NCBI RefSeq assembly: GCF_000687555.1
Contig: NZ_JHWJ01000010.1
Coordinates: forward strand, 121,507-185,506
Length of the DNA: 64,000 nucleotides
Direction of reading: 5' to 3'
Source: [Clostridium] aerotolerans DSM 5434
GTDB lineage: Bacteria > Bacillota > Clostridia > Lachnospirales > Lachnospiraceae
Below the pieces are notes generated by a model. The model saw nothing but the letters and a program-made list of their open reading frames with translations, had not been told where the DNA came from and ran no database searches. How positions within the stretch are numbered: the first letter of the stretch is position 1; every line of letters starts with the position of its first letter. Below are positions 35,320 through 44,343 of the stretch, piece by piece. A program made the position numbers and the translations under genes.

Positions 35320-38300
35320 TGGACTTGTCAGGAAACTGGAGTTTATGGTGTGACCAATTTACAGAGCAGATCCATGAAGAGCCGCCAGTAAAACCAGATC
35401 GAGAAGCCGATGGGCCTGTCATTCTTCCGGGGATACTCCAGGGGCAGGGCTATGGAGATACGATTAAAAAGGATACCCAGTGGGTCAGCGGTCTTCATGA
35501 CCCCTTCTGGTATGAAAGAGAAGAGTACCAGTTCGCCCAGGATGAGGAGGTATCCATTCCATTTCTCTGTCAGCCTCCAAGGCATTTTATTGGACTGGCC
35601 TGGTATGAACGGGAGATTGAGATTCGGGAAGAATCCGGGGACGAGATTTATTTACATATTGAACTGACCAGGTGGCGGTCTTACGCCTGGGTGGACGGGG
35701 AATACAAGGGAAGTGACTGTTCTCTTTGTACGGCCCACGAGATAAATCTTGGCAGGCTGAAAAAAGGCGCTCATACCCTCACCGTCTTAATTGATAACCG
35801 GTTTCAGTACCCTTACAGGCCGGACGGCCATGGAGTATCCGATGCCCTTGGCGCTTCCTGGAATGGGATGGCGGGAGATATTCTCCTTTTGAGCCGTGGG
35901 GAGATAGAAAAACGGGACAGGGAACGCAAAGCCTATGGAGCAGCCCATGAAAGAACTATAGAAGTGAAAGATGGCATGATATTTGTTGATGGCCGTCCGG
36001 AGTATTTTCGGGGAACTCATTTTGGCGGTGATTATCCTCTTACCGGATACCCCTCCACAGACCTTAAGTGGTGGAAAAACCTTATGAAGCTTATAAAAGA
36101 ATGGGGATTTAACTTCATAAGGTGCCATTCCCTGTGTCCGCCGGAGGCAGCCTTTTTGGCGGCAGATGAGGAAGGGATTTATTTACAGCCGGAGTGCGGT
36201 ATGTGGAATATATTTAATGATGGCATTCCTATGGAAGAGGTGCTGAAAGAGGAGACCAGAAGGATTCTTAGGCAGTTTGGTCACCATCCTTCCTTTGCCC
36301 TGTTTTCTCCCACCAATGAGCCCTCTGGAAGCTGGTATGGGCCATTAAAGCAATGGGTGAAGGAGACAAGAAGCTTTGATGAAAGTCTGGGCTATGAAGG
36401 CAGGCGGCTTTATACGGCTCAGTCTGGCTGGTTTTATGATGTGCCTCCTAAGGACATTACAGGAACAGACTATATCTATTTCCATCGTTCGGCTTATGGG
36501 CCGCTGCTGGGAGGAAATATCCGCAATCATGAAGGGTTTAAGGGAAAAGATTACAGAGCATCTCTGGAAGGTGCCAGGCTGCCTGTCATCAGTCATGAGA
36601 TGGGTCAGTGGTGTGCTTACCCTGATTTCTCTGTGATTGATAAATTTACCGGGTATCTTAAGCCCGGAAATTATAAGGTGTTTCGGGAGAATGCAAGGGC
36701 GAAAAAGCTTTTGGAACTGAATCAGACCTTTGTCCGCTGCTCCGGCAAAAATCAGGTGATGATGTACAAGGAAGAATTTGAGGCTAATTTAAGGACTCCA
36801 CATATCTATGGGTACGAGATGCTGGACCTTCACGATTACATGGGGCAGGGGACTGCGCTGGTAGGTGTTTTAGATCCCTTCTGGGAGAATAAAGGATATG
36901 TGACTGCGGACGAGTTTAAGCAGTTCAACCAGGAAACCGTGATATTAGCCAGGATATCTTCTTATGTAATAAAGAATACGGAACCAGTTAATATTCCGGT
37001 GGAGCTGTGCCATTTTGGAAAGAAAGATTTAAAGGATAGCATTATTACCTGGAAGCTTGAAAAGGAAGAGCTGGGTAAGGGAGTTTTAGTGATGGAGCAG
37101 GGGGAATTAAAAGAAGTCACTGCTTCTGCCGGGAAAAATATTCCGGTTGGCACTCTTTCTTTAGACCTATCTTATATCACAGAACCAGCAAAGCTTAAGC
37201 TGACTCTTTTTATGGAAGAGACGGAAAATAGCTGGCCTCTTTACGTCTATCCAAAGAAAGAGGGAAAAGAAAGGGAACATGTTCTATTTACCAGACGATG
37301 GGAAGAGGCAAAGGAAGCTCTTTTATCCGGTGGCAGAGTGGTATTTTCTCCGTTTTTATCCCAGCTGGATTTTGACTGCCCCCCTCTATCCATCCGCCCT
37401 GTGTTCTGGAACAGCCAGATGGGACCAGGCTGGTGCCGAAGCCTTGGGCTTATGATGAATCCGGATCATCCCATCTTTCGCCGGTTTCCCACGGAGGAAC
37501 ACGGTGGCTGGCAGTGGGAGGATATCTTAGGAAGCTCCAGAGGCTTTTTGCTTGATGAGATGCCGGAAGGCTTCGAGCCTGTGATACGGGCCATTGATGA
37601 CTGGAACCGGAACCTGTCCCTTGGACTTTTAATAGAAGGAAGGGTAGGGAATGGAAGGCTTCTTCTCGTGAGCGCCAGTCTGGAGGGGAGCTTTGAAAAA
37701 AGGCCGGCGGCCTACCACTTTAAGGAGGCTCTTTTGTCCTATGCCGCTTCAGAGGAGTTTGCGCCAAAAGAAGAGATTCCTGTTGCAGCCATTGAAAAGC
37801 ACCTTTTCCCTAATGGCCGTATGAAGGAATTAGGGGCCCGCTATGTTCCGGAAAATGAGGCAGGGGTCACTAGTCTGTCCTCCTTATCGGAGGAGAATCC
37901 CAACACGTCTGTGTGGATAGAAAAAGAGAATTATCCGATTTCCGTGGATATCTGCTTACAGGAGCCGTTAGCTGTCTCAGGACTTCTAATGGTGCCGGAT
38001 CAAAAGGACCGGATGCACCAGGGATGCGTAAAGGACTACGTCATTGAAGTGGAAAGAGACGGAGAATTTAAAGAGGCAGCAAGAGGAAGCTTTTCGGCTT
38101 CTTTTCTGACTCAGAAGGCGGTATGGAAGGACGCTGTAACCACAAGGACCATCAGGTTTACTGCCTTAAGCGGGTATGGGCAGGGAGAAAGAGACGAGTG
38201 GGAAGAGAGAGAAGATGGCTGGTATCAGGTAAAAGGGAAAGGTAAGGCGGCCATACAGGCTGCTGGCTTTCATCTTATCTTAGACGGGGTAACAGAGGGC

Positions 38301-38360
38301 GATGATATTGCCTATTGGAACGAGAACAGGAAGAGCAGGACAAAAGAAATTGAAGAATAA
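35313..38360 (+). CDS. GH2-like glycoside hydrolase (intracellular, substrate unknown)
   Basis: A 1015-residue protein. An N-terminal sugar-binding jelly roll (about 1-200) is followed by a TIM-barrel region with GRPEYFRGTHFGGD, the acid/base-type TNEP (Glu near 335) and a candidate nucleophile in SHEMGQW (Glu near 429). The C-terminal part ends in an F5/8-type-C-like beta-sandwich (about 870-1010). This order fits a GH2-type exo-glycosidase such as a beta-galactosidase or beta-glucuronidase that trims rhamnogalacturonan side chains. The exact specificity cannot be read off. There is no signal peptide. It overlaps the DUF1961 gene at its start and the AraC regulator at its end. Confidence 0.75.
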   Translation: MLMDLSGNWSLWCDQFTEQIHEEPPVKPDREADGPVILPGILQGQGYGDTIKKDTQWVSGLHDPFWYEREEYQFAQDEEVSIPFLCQPPRHFIGLAWYEREIEIREESGDEIYLHIELTRWRSYAWVDGEYKGSDCSLCTAHEINLGRLKKGAHTLTVLIDNRFQYPYRPDGHGVSDALGASWNGMAGDILLLSRGEIEKRDRERKAYGAAHERTIEVKDGMIFVDGRPEYFRGTHFGGDYPLTGYPSTDLKWWKNLMKLIKEWGFNFIRCHSLCPPEAAFLAADEEGIYLQPECGMWNIFNDGIPMEEVLKEETRRILRQFGHHPSFALFSPTNEPSGSWYGPLKQWVKETRSFDESLGYEGRRLYTAQSGWFYDVPPKDITGTDYIYFHRSAYGPLLGGNIRNHEGFKGKDYRASLEGARLPVISHEMGQWCAYPDFSVIDKFTGYLKPGNYKVFRENARAKKLLELNQTFVRCSGKNQVMMYKEEFEANLRTPHIYGYEMLDLHDYMGQGTALVGVLDPFWENKGYVTADEFKQFNQETVILARISSYVIKNTEPVNIPVELCHFGKKDLKDSIITWKLEKEELGKGVLVMEQGELKEVTASAGKNIPVGTLSLDLSYITEPAKLKLTLFMEETENSWPLYVYPKKEGKEREHVLFTRRWEEAKEALLSGGRVVFSPFLSQLDFDCPPLSIRPVFWNSQMGPGWCRSLGLMMNPDHPIFRRFPTEEHGGWQWEDILGSSRGFLLDEMPEGFEPVIRAIDDWNRNLSLGLLIEGRVGNGRLLLVSASLEGSFEKRPAAYHFKEALLSYAASEEFAPKEEIPVAAIEKHLFPNGRMKELGARYVPENEAGVTSLSSLSEENPNTSVWIEKENYPISVDICLQEPLAVSGLLMVPDQKDRMHQGCVKDYVIEVERDGEFKEAARGSFSASFLTQKAVWKDAVTTRTIRFTALSGYGQGERDEWEEREDGWYQVKGKGKAAIQAAGFHLILDGVTEGDDIAYWNENRKSRTKEIEE

Positions 38361-40536
38361 TGTAAAATACGAGAACCGCTTGTTTTTGCAGTTTCTTTTG
38401 CTGGTAACAATTCCTCTGATTGTTATGGGAATCGTATCTTACTATATCTATGTTAAGGGGGAGAACAGTAAGAGCGGACAGGCTCTTGATTCCTACTGCA
38501 AAAGTGTTGCAAACGAATATGAAAATGTATTTTCCTCCATTCGGGAATATTACTTGGACAGCACCGGCAGCACATCAGTCAAATGGCTGGTGAACCAGGA
38601 GGAAGTACCTTATTCCAAGTATAAGGAATTAAAGCAGGCCCAAAACATGCTTCAGGGAAATTACTTTCTCTCGAAATATGTGAGCTTTTACAACTTCATA
38701 AATGTAAAAGAGGGCTGGGTCTTAAACAAATACGGGATGTATCCCATCAAGGATTTAAAAAACTTATCAGAGGTAGAAGCTTTTTTAGAAGAACAAAAGG
38801 AGATCCCTCTGTCCCTTTACTGGTTAAACCGGATGGATACCGCCAGCCCTTATGAGGGCACGGTAAAGGAATCCGGCTTTGTGGACACGGCAGGTGAGCT
38901 TCTTGTTGTAAAGGAAGAGTACAGCAGTGTGGGTACCGTTTACGTACTGACGGTCCGTCTGGATACGGAACGGCTGGAGAACCTATCTGAGCCTTACCGA
39001 AAGCTTGGCTACGATGTGACTGTGTTAAGCAATGGAAAAGTGCTGATGGAGACGAATCCAGCCCTTACAAAGGCGTATCGTGCCTCTTTAGAAGGCGGAG
39101 GGGCAAAAAGCGGGACTTATGCCTCTGGGGGAGGGAAAAACTTCCGTTTAAGCGTCATGGAATCGGGAGGAAATGGTCTTACCTACATCACTGGCGTGGA
39201 TACGGCGAAGATGAACCGGGGAGGAATCCCCTTTGTGCTTGCATCCATCGCTATGATTGGTATTTTTGGAGTTATTCTTATTGCCTTAAGAGTATCTGCC
39301 GCCGCTTTTTCTAAGCCGGTGCTCATGCTTCAAAAGTTTGTAGATGACCAGAATGCGCAGATTCGGGAGCTTTTCTTATCCAATTTGTTAAAGGGTGAGT
39401 TAAGCATGGAAAAGATACAGGAGACCATGAAAAAGTATGGAATGGAAGCCTGGAGCTCTTACCGGCTGATTGCTATATCCTGTAAGTTTGAAGAAAAGCA
39501 GCCGCCGGTGACAAGGGAAGAAAGAGATAAGATCAACCGGGAGGTCTTAATGAATCTGCCGGAAGGAGTGAGAGAGGCATTTTTCGTATCCCCTGTCATC
39601 TATGGGCATATGGCTCTTTTTATCATTGGAGAAAATGATGATCTTGAGGTGGATAATAAAACAGCTCTTGTCTATAAGCAGATCAAGGACCATGTGATGG
39701 AGATTTACGGTTATCCGGTGGCATTTGGCATCAGCCGTACCTTTCATAAGCTGACTCATACAGGCAGAGCCTACGAGGAATGCTCTGAGGCGCTTCACAG
39801 CAAGAACCATGACCGCAATGAAAATGGTTCTTCTCTGGTCCTTTACGATGATTATTCTCTCATGGACCCGGCTGGCAATGTCTACGATATGATTATGGAG
39901 GATGAACTGATCCATTCGGTGGACAGCTTTAATGAGGAAGAAGCAAGAAGGCTTCTGGAGCTGATTGTGAGCAGAATGGAGATGAAAGGCGCTTCCGGTA
40001 TGGAGCGGACGTTCTATATTACCAGGCTGCTTACGGCTGTCCTTGATATTCCGGCCAGAGCCTCCCTGTCCCTTACCGATCTCTTTGGAAGTGACCAGTA
40101 TAACGTTCTGACTAGGGCTTCTAATGTATACGGGCAGAAGGAACTGGTCTCATTTATCATGGAAGAGATATTTAATCCTGTGATGGCAGCCCTTTCTGAG
40201 GCGAGAGCTGCAGGCTCTTCTGATATTGTTAAAGAAGTAACAAGAATGATCAAAGACAAGAACGGAAATATAAGCCTGAATGAATGTGCCGATTCCTTAA
40301 GCTACCATCCCAATTATATCAGCAGGGTATTAAAGAAAGAAAAGGGATTGTCATTTACAGACATGGTCAATGAAGAAAAGCTTAAAATGGCTAAGTACAT
40401 GCTTTTGACTTCCACAGACTCTATCGCAGATATTTCAACCAGATTAAATTATAATAACGTCCAGAATTTTATCCGCTTTTTTAAAAACCAGGTAGGGACA
40501 ACCCCTTCGGCTTACCGGAAAGAGCATAAAGAATAG
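38350..40536 (+). CDS. Membrane-anchored AraC-family regulator with extracellular sensor
   Basis: A 728-residue one-component regulator. TM1 (about residues 11-32) and TM2 (about 295-320) enclose an extracellular Cache-like domain. The cytoplasmic part ends in an AraC helix-turn-helix domain (about 625-728) with LSYHPNYISRVLKKEKGLSF and LNYNNVQNFIRFFKNQVGTTPSAYR. It thus combines a YesM-like sensor with YesN-like output but lacks a kinase. The start is uncertain: TTG at 38350 with AGGA upstream keeps overlap with the previous gene to 11 bp, while the ATG at 38302 would overlap by 59 bp. It probably activates the importer operon downstream. Confidence 0.86.
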   Translation: MKNNVKYENRLFLQFLLLVTIPLIVMGIVSYYIYVKGENSKSGQALDSYCKSVANEYENVFSSIREYYLDSTGSTSVKWLVNQEEVPYSKYKELKQAQNMLQGNYFLSKYVSFYNFINVKEGWVLNKYGMYPIKDLKNLSEVEAFLEEQKEIPLSLYWLNRMDTASPYEGTVKESGFVDTAGELLVVKEEYSSVGTVYVLTVRLDTERLENLSEPYRKLGYDVTVLSNGKVLMETNPALTKAYRASLEGGGAKSGTYASGGGKNFRLSVMESGGNGLTYITGVDTAKMNRGGIPFVLASIAMIGIFGVILIALRVSAAAFSKPVLMLQKFVDDQNAQIRELFLSNLLKGELSMEKIQETMKKYGMEAWSSYRLIAISCKFEEKQPPVTREERDKINREVLMNLPEGVREAFFVSPVIYGHMALFIIGENDDLEVDNKTALVYKQIKDHVMEIYGYPVAFGISRTFHKLTHTGRAYEECSEALHSKNHDRNENGSSLVLYDDYSLMDPAGNVYDMIMEDELIHSVDSFNEEEARRLLELIVSRMEMKGASGMERTFYITRLLTAVLDIPARASLSLTDLFGSDQYNVLTRASNVYGQKELVSFIMEEIFNPVMAALSEARAAGSSDIVKEVTRMIKDKNGNISLNECADSLSYHPNYISRVLKKEKGLSFTDMVNEEKLKMAKYMLLTSTDSIADISTRLNYNNVQNFIRFFKNQVGTTPSAYRKEHKE

Positions 40537-40574
40537 GATAAGCCCTGGAAATAAAATGATAATCGAGTGGTACA

Positions 40575-40620
40575 AGCCCCGATAAAACCTTGTGATTCAC
40601 AGGGGATCGGGGCTATTTTT
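40575..40620 (+). terminator. Intrinsic terminator after the AraC regulator
   Basis: AGCCCCGAT/ATCGGGGCT stem (inner CCTTGTG/CACAGG) followed by ATTTTTAT. It separates the DUF1961-GH2-AraC unit from the importer operon. Confidence 0.88.
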
Positions 40621-40649
40621 ATGGAAATAAACAGGTTTGATAATGATTA

Positions 40650-40679
40650 TTTACAAAAGCCGGAAGTGTGATGTACGAT
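40650..40679 (+). promoter_or_regulatory. Possible promoter of the rhamnogalacturonan importer operon
   Basis: TTTACA (40650-40655) and TACGAT (40674-40679) are 18 bp apart. The -10 box is poor, which would suit activation by the AraC regulator encoded just upstream. Confidence 0.4.
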
Positions 40680-40738
40680 AACTTCACCAAGGGGGGAGGC
40701 AAAAGAGATGTCCCCCAAAAAGTGGAGGAGGAGAGAGA

Positions 40739-41707
40739 ATGAGTCAGAACGCAATGCCTATAAAAGCGAAGTCCAGGGCAGGAACCATAAAGCAAGCGCT
40801 GCAAGCTCATAAGTGGCTGTATATTATGATAATTCCCGGAGTTATCTACATGCTGGTATTCAGTTATCTGCCCATGGGCGGACTGATCATGGCATTTCAG
40901 GAATTCAGCCCTTATAACGGAGATACGATGCTGGGGGCATTTATTCACAGTCCATTTGCAGGGCTGTCTGTGTTTCAAAAGTTTTTCACTGGGCCTGATT
41001 TTGTCCGGGTTTTAACAAATACATTGTCAATCTCCATCGCGAACTTGATTTTTTATTTTCCGGCACCCATTATTCTGGCGCTTCTGTTAAATGAAATCAA
41101 GAACATGATGTTTCGGAGAGTGGCACAGACCATGGTGTATATTCCTCATTTTATTTCCATGGTAATCGTGGCAGCCTTAACCGCCCAGCTATTTAGCACC
41201 ACCGATGGTCTGGTTTACCACTGGCTGGTAGAAATATTTGGAAGGAGCCATGCTCCTGATATTATGTCTAATCCAAAGCTCTTTGTTTCCATGATCGTGG
41301 GTCAGAGCATGTGGAAGGAAACCGGCTATGGAACCATTATTTTCCTTGCGGCACTGTCTGGCGTTGATGTTCAGCTTTATGAAGCAGCAGAAGTAGACGG
41401 AGCCAACCGGTGGCAGAAGATGTGGCATATTACGCTTCCTGCGATCCGTTCCACCATTGTCATTATGCTGATCCTGCGTGTCGGAACCATATTAAATACT
41501 GGGTATGAGCAGATTTTTCTGATGCAAAATTCCATGAACCGGGGAGTGTCCGATGTGTTTGATACCTACATCTATACAAAGGGTGTTGTAAACGGCAGCT
41601 ATTCCCTGGCAACGGCAGCAGGCATGTTTAAATCTGTAGTCAGTATGATCATGGTATTGGGGGCAAATAAGCTGGCGAAAATGTTTGGAGAATCAGGATT
41701 TTATTGA
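40739..41707 (+). CDS. LplB/YteP-type ABC transporter permease
   Basis: A 322-residue permease with six hydrophobic segments and the EAA loop EAAEVDGANRWQKMWHITLPAI. The N-terminal MIIPGVIYMLVFSYLPMGGLIMAF and the C-terminal GMFKSVVSMIMVLGANKLAK are typical of the LplB/YteP branch that imports large acidic oligosaccharides such as rhamnogalacturonan fragments. AGGAGG lies just before the ATG. It is first in a continuous operon to 52009. Confidence 0.92.
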   Translation: MSQNAMPIKAKSRAGTIKQALQAHKWLYIMIIPGVIYMLVFSYLPMGGLIMAFQEFSPYNGDTMLGAFIHSPFAGLSVFQKFFTGPDFVRVLTNTLSISIANLIFYFPAPIILALLLNEIKNMMFRRVAQTMVYIPHFISMVIVAALTAQLFSTTDGLVYHWLVEIFGRSHAPDIMSNPKLFVSMIVGQSMWKETGYGTIIFLAALSGVDVQLYEAAEVDGANRWQKMWHITLPAIRSTIVIMLILRVGTILNTGYEQIFLMQNSMNRGVSDVFDTYIYTKGVVNGSYSLATAAGMFKSVVSMIMVLGANKLAKMFGESGFY

Positions 41708-41722
41708 TCGGGAGGTTTTAAA

Positions 41723-42625
41723 ATGGCTAAGACAAAAGCGTTAAAGATAAAAAGAAGTCCTGGAGATCAGCTGGTACAGATACTGATTTACCTGTTTGTA
41801 GGGGCATTTGCACTGATCACACTGCTTCCATTTGTATACATTGTGGCAGGCTCCTTTGCTACCGAGCGGGAGCTGACTGAACGGGCATTCTTTCTGTTTC
41901 CCCGTACCATTTCCTTAAATGCGTATCAGTACATATTTAAGACAGGCGATGCCATCAGAGGGCTTATGAATTCTGCATTTGTTACCTTTGTGGGAGTTAT
42001 CATCAATATGACCTTATCCGCCACCCTTGCCTATCCGCTGTCAAGACCGTATTTTAAGGGAAGAAGGTTTTTCACCAACATGGTAATCATCACCATGCTC
42101 TTTACAGGCGGTATGGTTCCTATGTATATGCTGGTGGCAAACGTGCTGCATCTAAAGAATACCTTCTGGGCATTGTGGCTTCCAGGAGCAATCAATCCCT
42201 TTAATATGATCATTATAAAGAACTACTTCCAGGGGCTTCCCATGGAGCTTGAAGAGGCCGCAAGAATGGATGGATGCAATGACGGGCAGACATTTCTTAA
42301 AATCATTCTGCCTCTTTCAAAGCCTGTTCTTGCAAGCGTGGCTCTGTTTTATGCGGTAACCCACTGGAATTCCTATTTCAATGCCATGATGTATATCTCT
42401 GACAGCAATAAGGAGGTCATTCAGATTGTATTAAGAAGAATCATTTTCCTCACTTCCAGTGTGGCAAATGACAGTGGTTTCGACTGGGGGGCCTTTGGCA
42501 TGCCGCCTCAGAAAGCAGTTAAGATGGCGACCACCGTGGTTGCTACCGTCCCCATTCTGCTGATTTACCCCTTCGTTCAGAAGTACTTTACACAGGGCGT
42601 TATGGTTGGCTCTGTAAAAGGATAA
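41723..42625 (+). CDS. YtcP/LplC-type ABC transporter permease
   Basis: A 300-residue permease with six hydrophobic segments, partner of the LplB-type protein. The EAA loop EEAARMDGCNDGQTFLKIILPL and the terminal FTQGVMVGSVKG are typical. It lies 15 bp downstream of its partner and before the binding protein. No ATPase is encoded in the locus, so a shared MsmX/MsmK-type ATPase is expected. Confidence 0.92.
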   Translation: MAKTKALKIKRSPGDQLVQILIYLFVGAFALITLLPFVYIVAGSFATERELTERAFFLFPRTISLNAYQYIFKTGDAIRGLMNSAFVTFVGVIINMTLSATLAYPLSRPYFKGRRFFTNMVIITMLFTGGMVPMYMLVANVLHLKNTFWALWLPGAINPFNMIIIKNYFQGLPMELEEAARMDGCNDGQTFLKIILPLSKPVLASVALFYAVTHWNSYFNAMMYISDSNKEVIQIVLRRIIFLTSSVANDSGFDWGAFGMPPQKAVKMATTVVATVPILLIYPFVQKYFTQGVMVGSVKG

Positions 42626-42650
42626 ATAAAATGTTAAAAGGAGAAGTGTT

Positions 42651-44240
42651 ATGATGAAAAAGGTGTGGAAAAAAGCTATGGCAGTGACTCTTGCCGGGTC
42701 CATGGTATTACTTGCGGGGTGTGGAAGCAAGACGACCGGACAGACTTCGGGAGAATCCGGGCAGACGTCTGCGGGGGCAGCGCAGTCCGGGGCAGAGGGA
42801 GGAAAGGCAAGCATCTCCATTATGGTTCCTCAGTTTTACGGTACCGAGTTAAAGAATGACCATTCCGATGAGGTCATCAAACAATACGAGGAGTATACCA
42901 ATACCCAGGTGGAGTGGAGAAGAGAAGCCAACGATACCTACAAGGAGAAGTTTGGCCTCGTCCTTATGGATAAAGACAATATGCCTATGATCGTTACCGG
43001 CAGCGGTGATCTGACTGCCAATGTGGTAGATGCGGCAAAGAAAGGCGCTTTCTGGGATTTAACTGAATTTTTAAAGGATACAGAAAGCTATCCAAACCTT
43101 TCCAAAGCAGATCCCAATGTGTTAAAGGCGGTTACTGTAGATGGTAAGGTCATCGCTCTTTACCGGGCCAGAGAAATCGGCCGCTACGGCTTTTCCTACC
43201 GTACCGACTGGGCTGAAAAGGTAGGCATTACAGAGCCGCCAAAGACGGCAGAAGATGTTTATAACATGCTTTACAAATTCACCTATGAAGATCCCGATGG
43301 CAATGGAAAAGATGATACCTATGGTCTTGAGATGACCAAGTATGTAGGTCCGGTTGATATTATGCAGACCTGGTTCGGAACCGGGAACAAATGGGTGGAG
43401 CAGGATGGAAAGCTGGTTCCTGTTCACCAGACAAAGGAATTCAGGGAAGCCTTAAAATGGATCAAAAAGATCTATGACGATGGCCTGATCCGTAAGGACT
43501 GGGCAACGGTAGACTCCGGAACCTTTGGAGATGCCTGTAAAAAGGGAGAAGCAGGTGCATTTGTTGATGTTATGGACGGAGCAAAGAGAATCTGGAATTA
43601 CTACATCCAAAACGATGTGAAATCTGTTGTAGATCCTACGAAAACAGCTACCATGACCTTAGTTGGACCAGTCAATGATAAAACGCTTGCAACCAGCGGA
43701 TTTAACGGCTTTTATCTGATCACAAAGGCTGGAGCGAAAACAGAAGATGATGTAAAGAACTGTCTTCATTTCTTAGACAAAATGTGTGACGATGAGATGA
43801 TGGTTCTGGCTGATTACGGTCTGGAAGGCGTTACCTACGATAAAAATGAAGCTGGCAAAGTAGTGATGAGAAACAAGCTGGAAGTACAGCAGACACCAAA
43901 CGTAGGATTAAATTCCGTCATTGCTTATATTCCAAATTTAAATCCAACCAGTCCGACCCTGGAGAAACAGGAAAGCACAATCGCTCAGGAAGAAGCCATT
44001 GCAAAGAATAAAAAAGTTGCCATTTATAACCCGGCACTTGGATATCTGGCTAACTCCGGAGTCAATGCAGAAGTCGGGACTGACATCGAGCAGATCATTG
44101 ACGATGCCAGAACCCAGTACATCTGCGGACAGATCGACGATGCTGGTTTTGATGCAGCAGCAAAGCAGTGGTTAGACCGGGGCGGCGACAGACTGGTAAA
44201 AGAAATCAATGAATTATATCAGCAGGATACTGCGAAGTAG
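42651..44240 (+). CDS. YtcQ/LplA-type oligosaccharide-binding lipoprotein
   Basis: A 529-residue extracellular binding protein. The lipobox LAGC places the lipidated Cys at residue 24, followed by a Gly/Ser/Gln-rich linker. Its size and the DPDGNGKDDTYG calcium-binding-like block are typical of the LplA/YtcQ branch. The tandem ATG ATG (42651, 42654) follows AAAAGGAG. It probably captures rhamnogalacturonan oligosaccharides for the two permeases upstream; the ligand is inferred from the enzymes downstream. Confidence 0.92.
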   Translation: MMKKVWKKAMAVTLAGSMVLLAGCGSKTTGQTSGESGQTSAGAAQSGAEGGKASISIMVPQFYGTELKNDHSDEVIKQYEEYTNTQVEWRREANDTYKEKFGLVLMDKDNMPMIVTGSGDLTANVVDAAKKGAFWDLTEFLKDTESYPNLSKADPNVLKAVTVDGKVIALYRAREIGRYGFSYRTDWAEKVGITEPPKTAEDVYNMLYKFTYEDPDGNGKDDTYGLEMTKYVGPVDIMQTWFGTGNKWVEQDGKLVPVHQTKEFREALKWIKKIYDDGLIRKDWATVDSGTFGDACKKGEAGAFVDVMDGAKRIWNYYIQNDVKSVVDPTKTATMTLVGPVNDKTLATSGFNGFYLITKAGAKTEDDVKNCLHFLDKMCDDEMMVLADYGLEGVTYDKNEAGKVVMRNKLEVQQTPNVGLNSVIAYIPNLNPTSPTLEKQESTIAQEEAIAKNKKVAIYNPALGYLANSGVNAEVGTDIEQIIDDARTQYICGQIDDAGFDAAAKQWLDRGGDRLVKEINELYQQDTAK

Positions 44241-44262
44241 ATGCTGCGAGGTGGTTGAACAT

Positions 44263-44303
44263 AGGCGGTACAGACCCTTTGCAGGGACTGTACTGCCTGT
44301 TTT
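44263..44303 (+). terminator. Intra-operon hairpin after the binding-protein gene
   Basis: AGGCGGTACAG/CTGTACTGCCT stem (one G-T pair) with an inner CCCT/AGGG stem, followed by GTTTTAT. As no new promoter is obvious before the next gene, it may act as a partial terminator or mRNA stabiliser that lowers expression of the enzymes relative to the binding protein. Confidence 0.65.
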
Positions 44304-44343
44304 ATCGTAGTGCGAAAGGAATGGAAGCGTCAAACAGGCGCAG

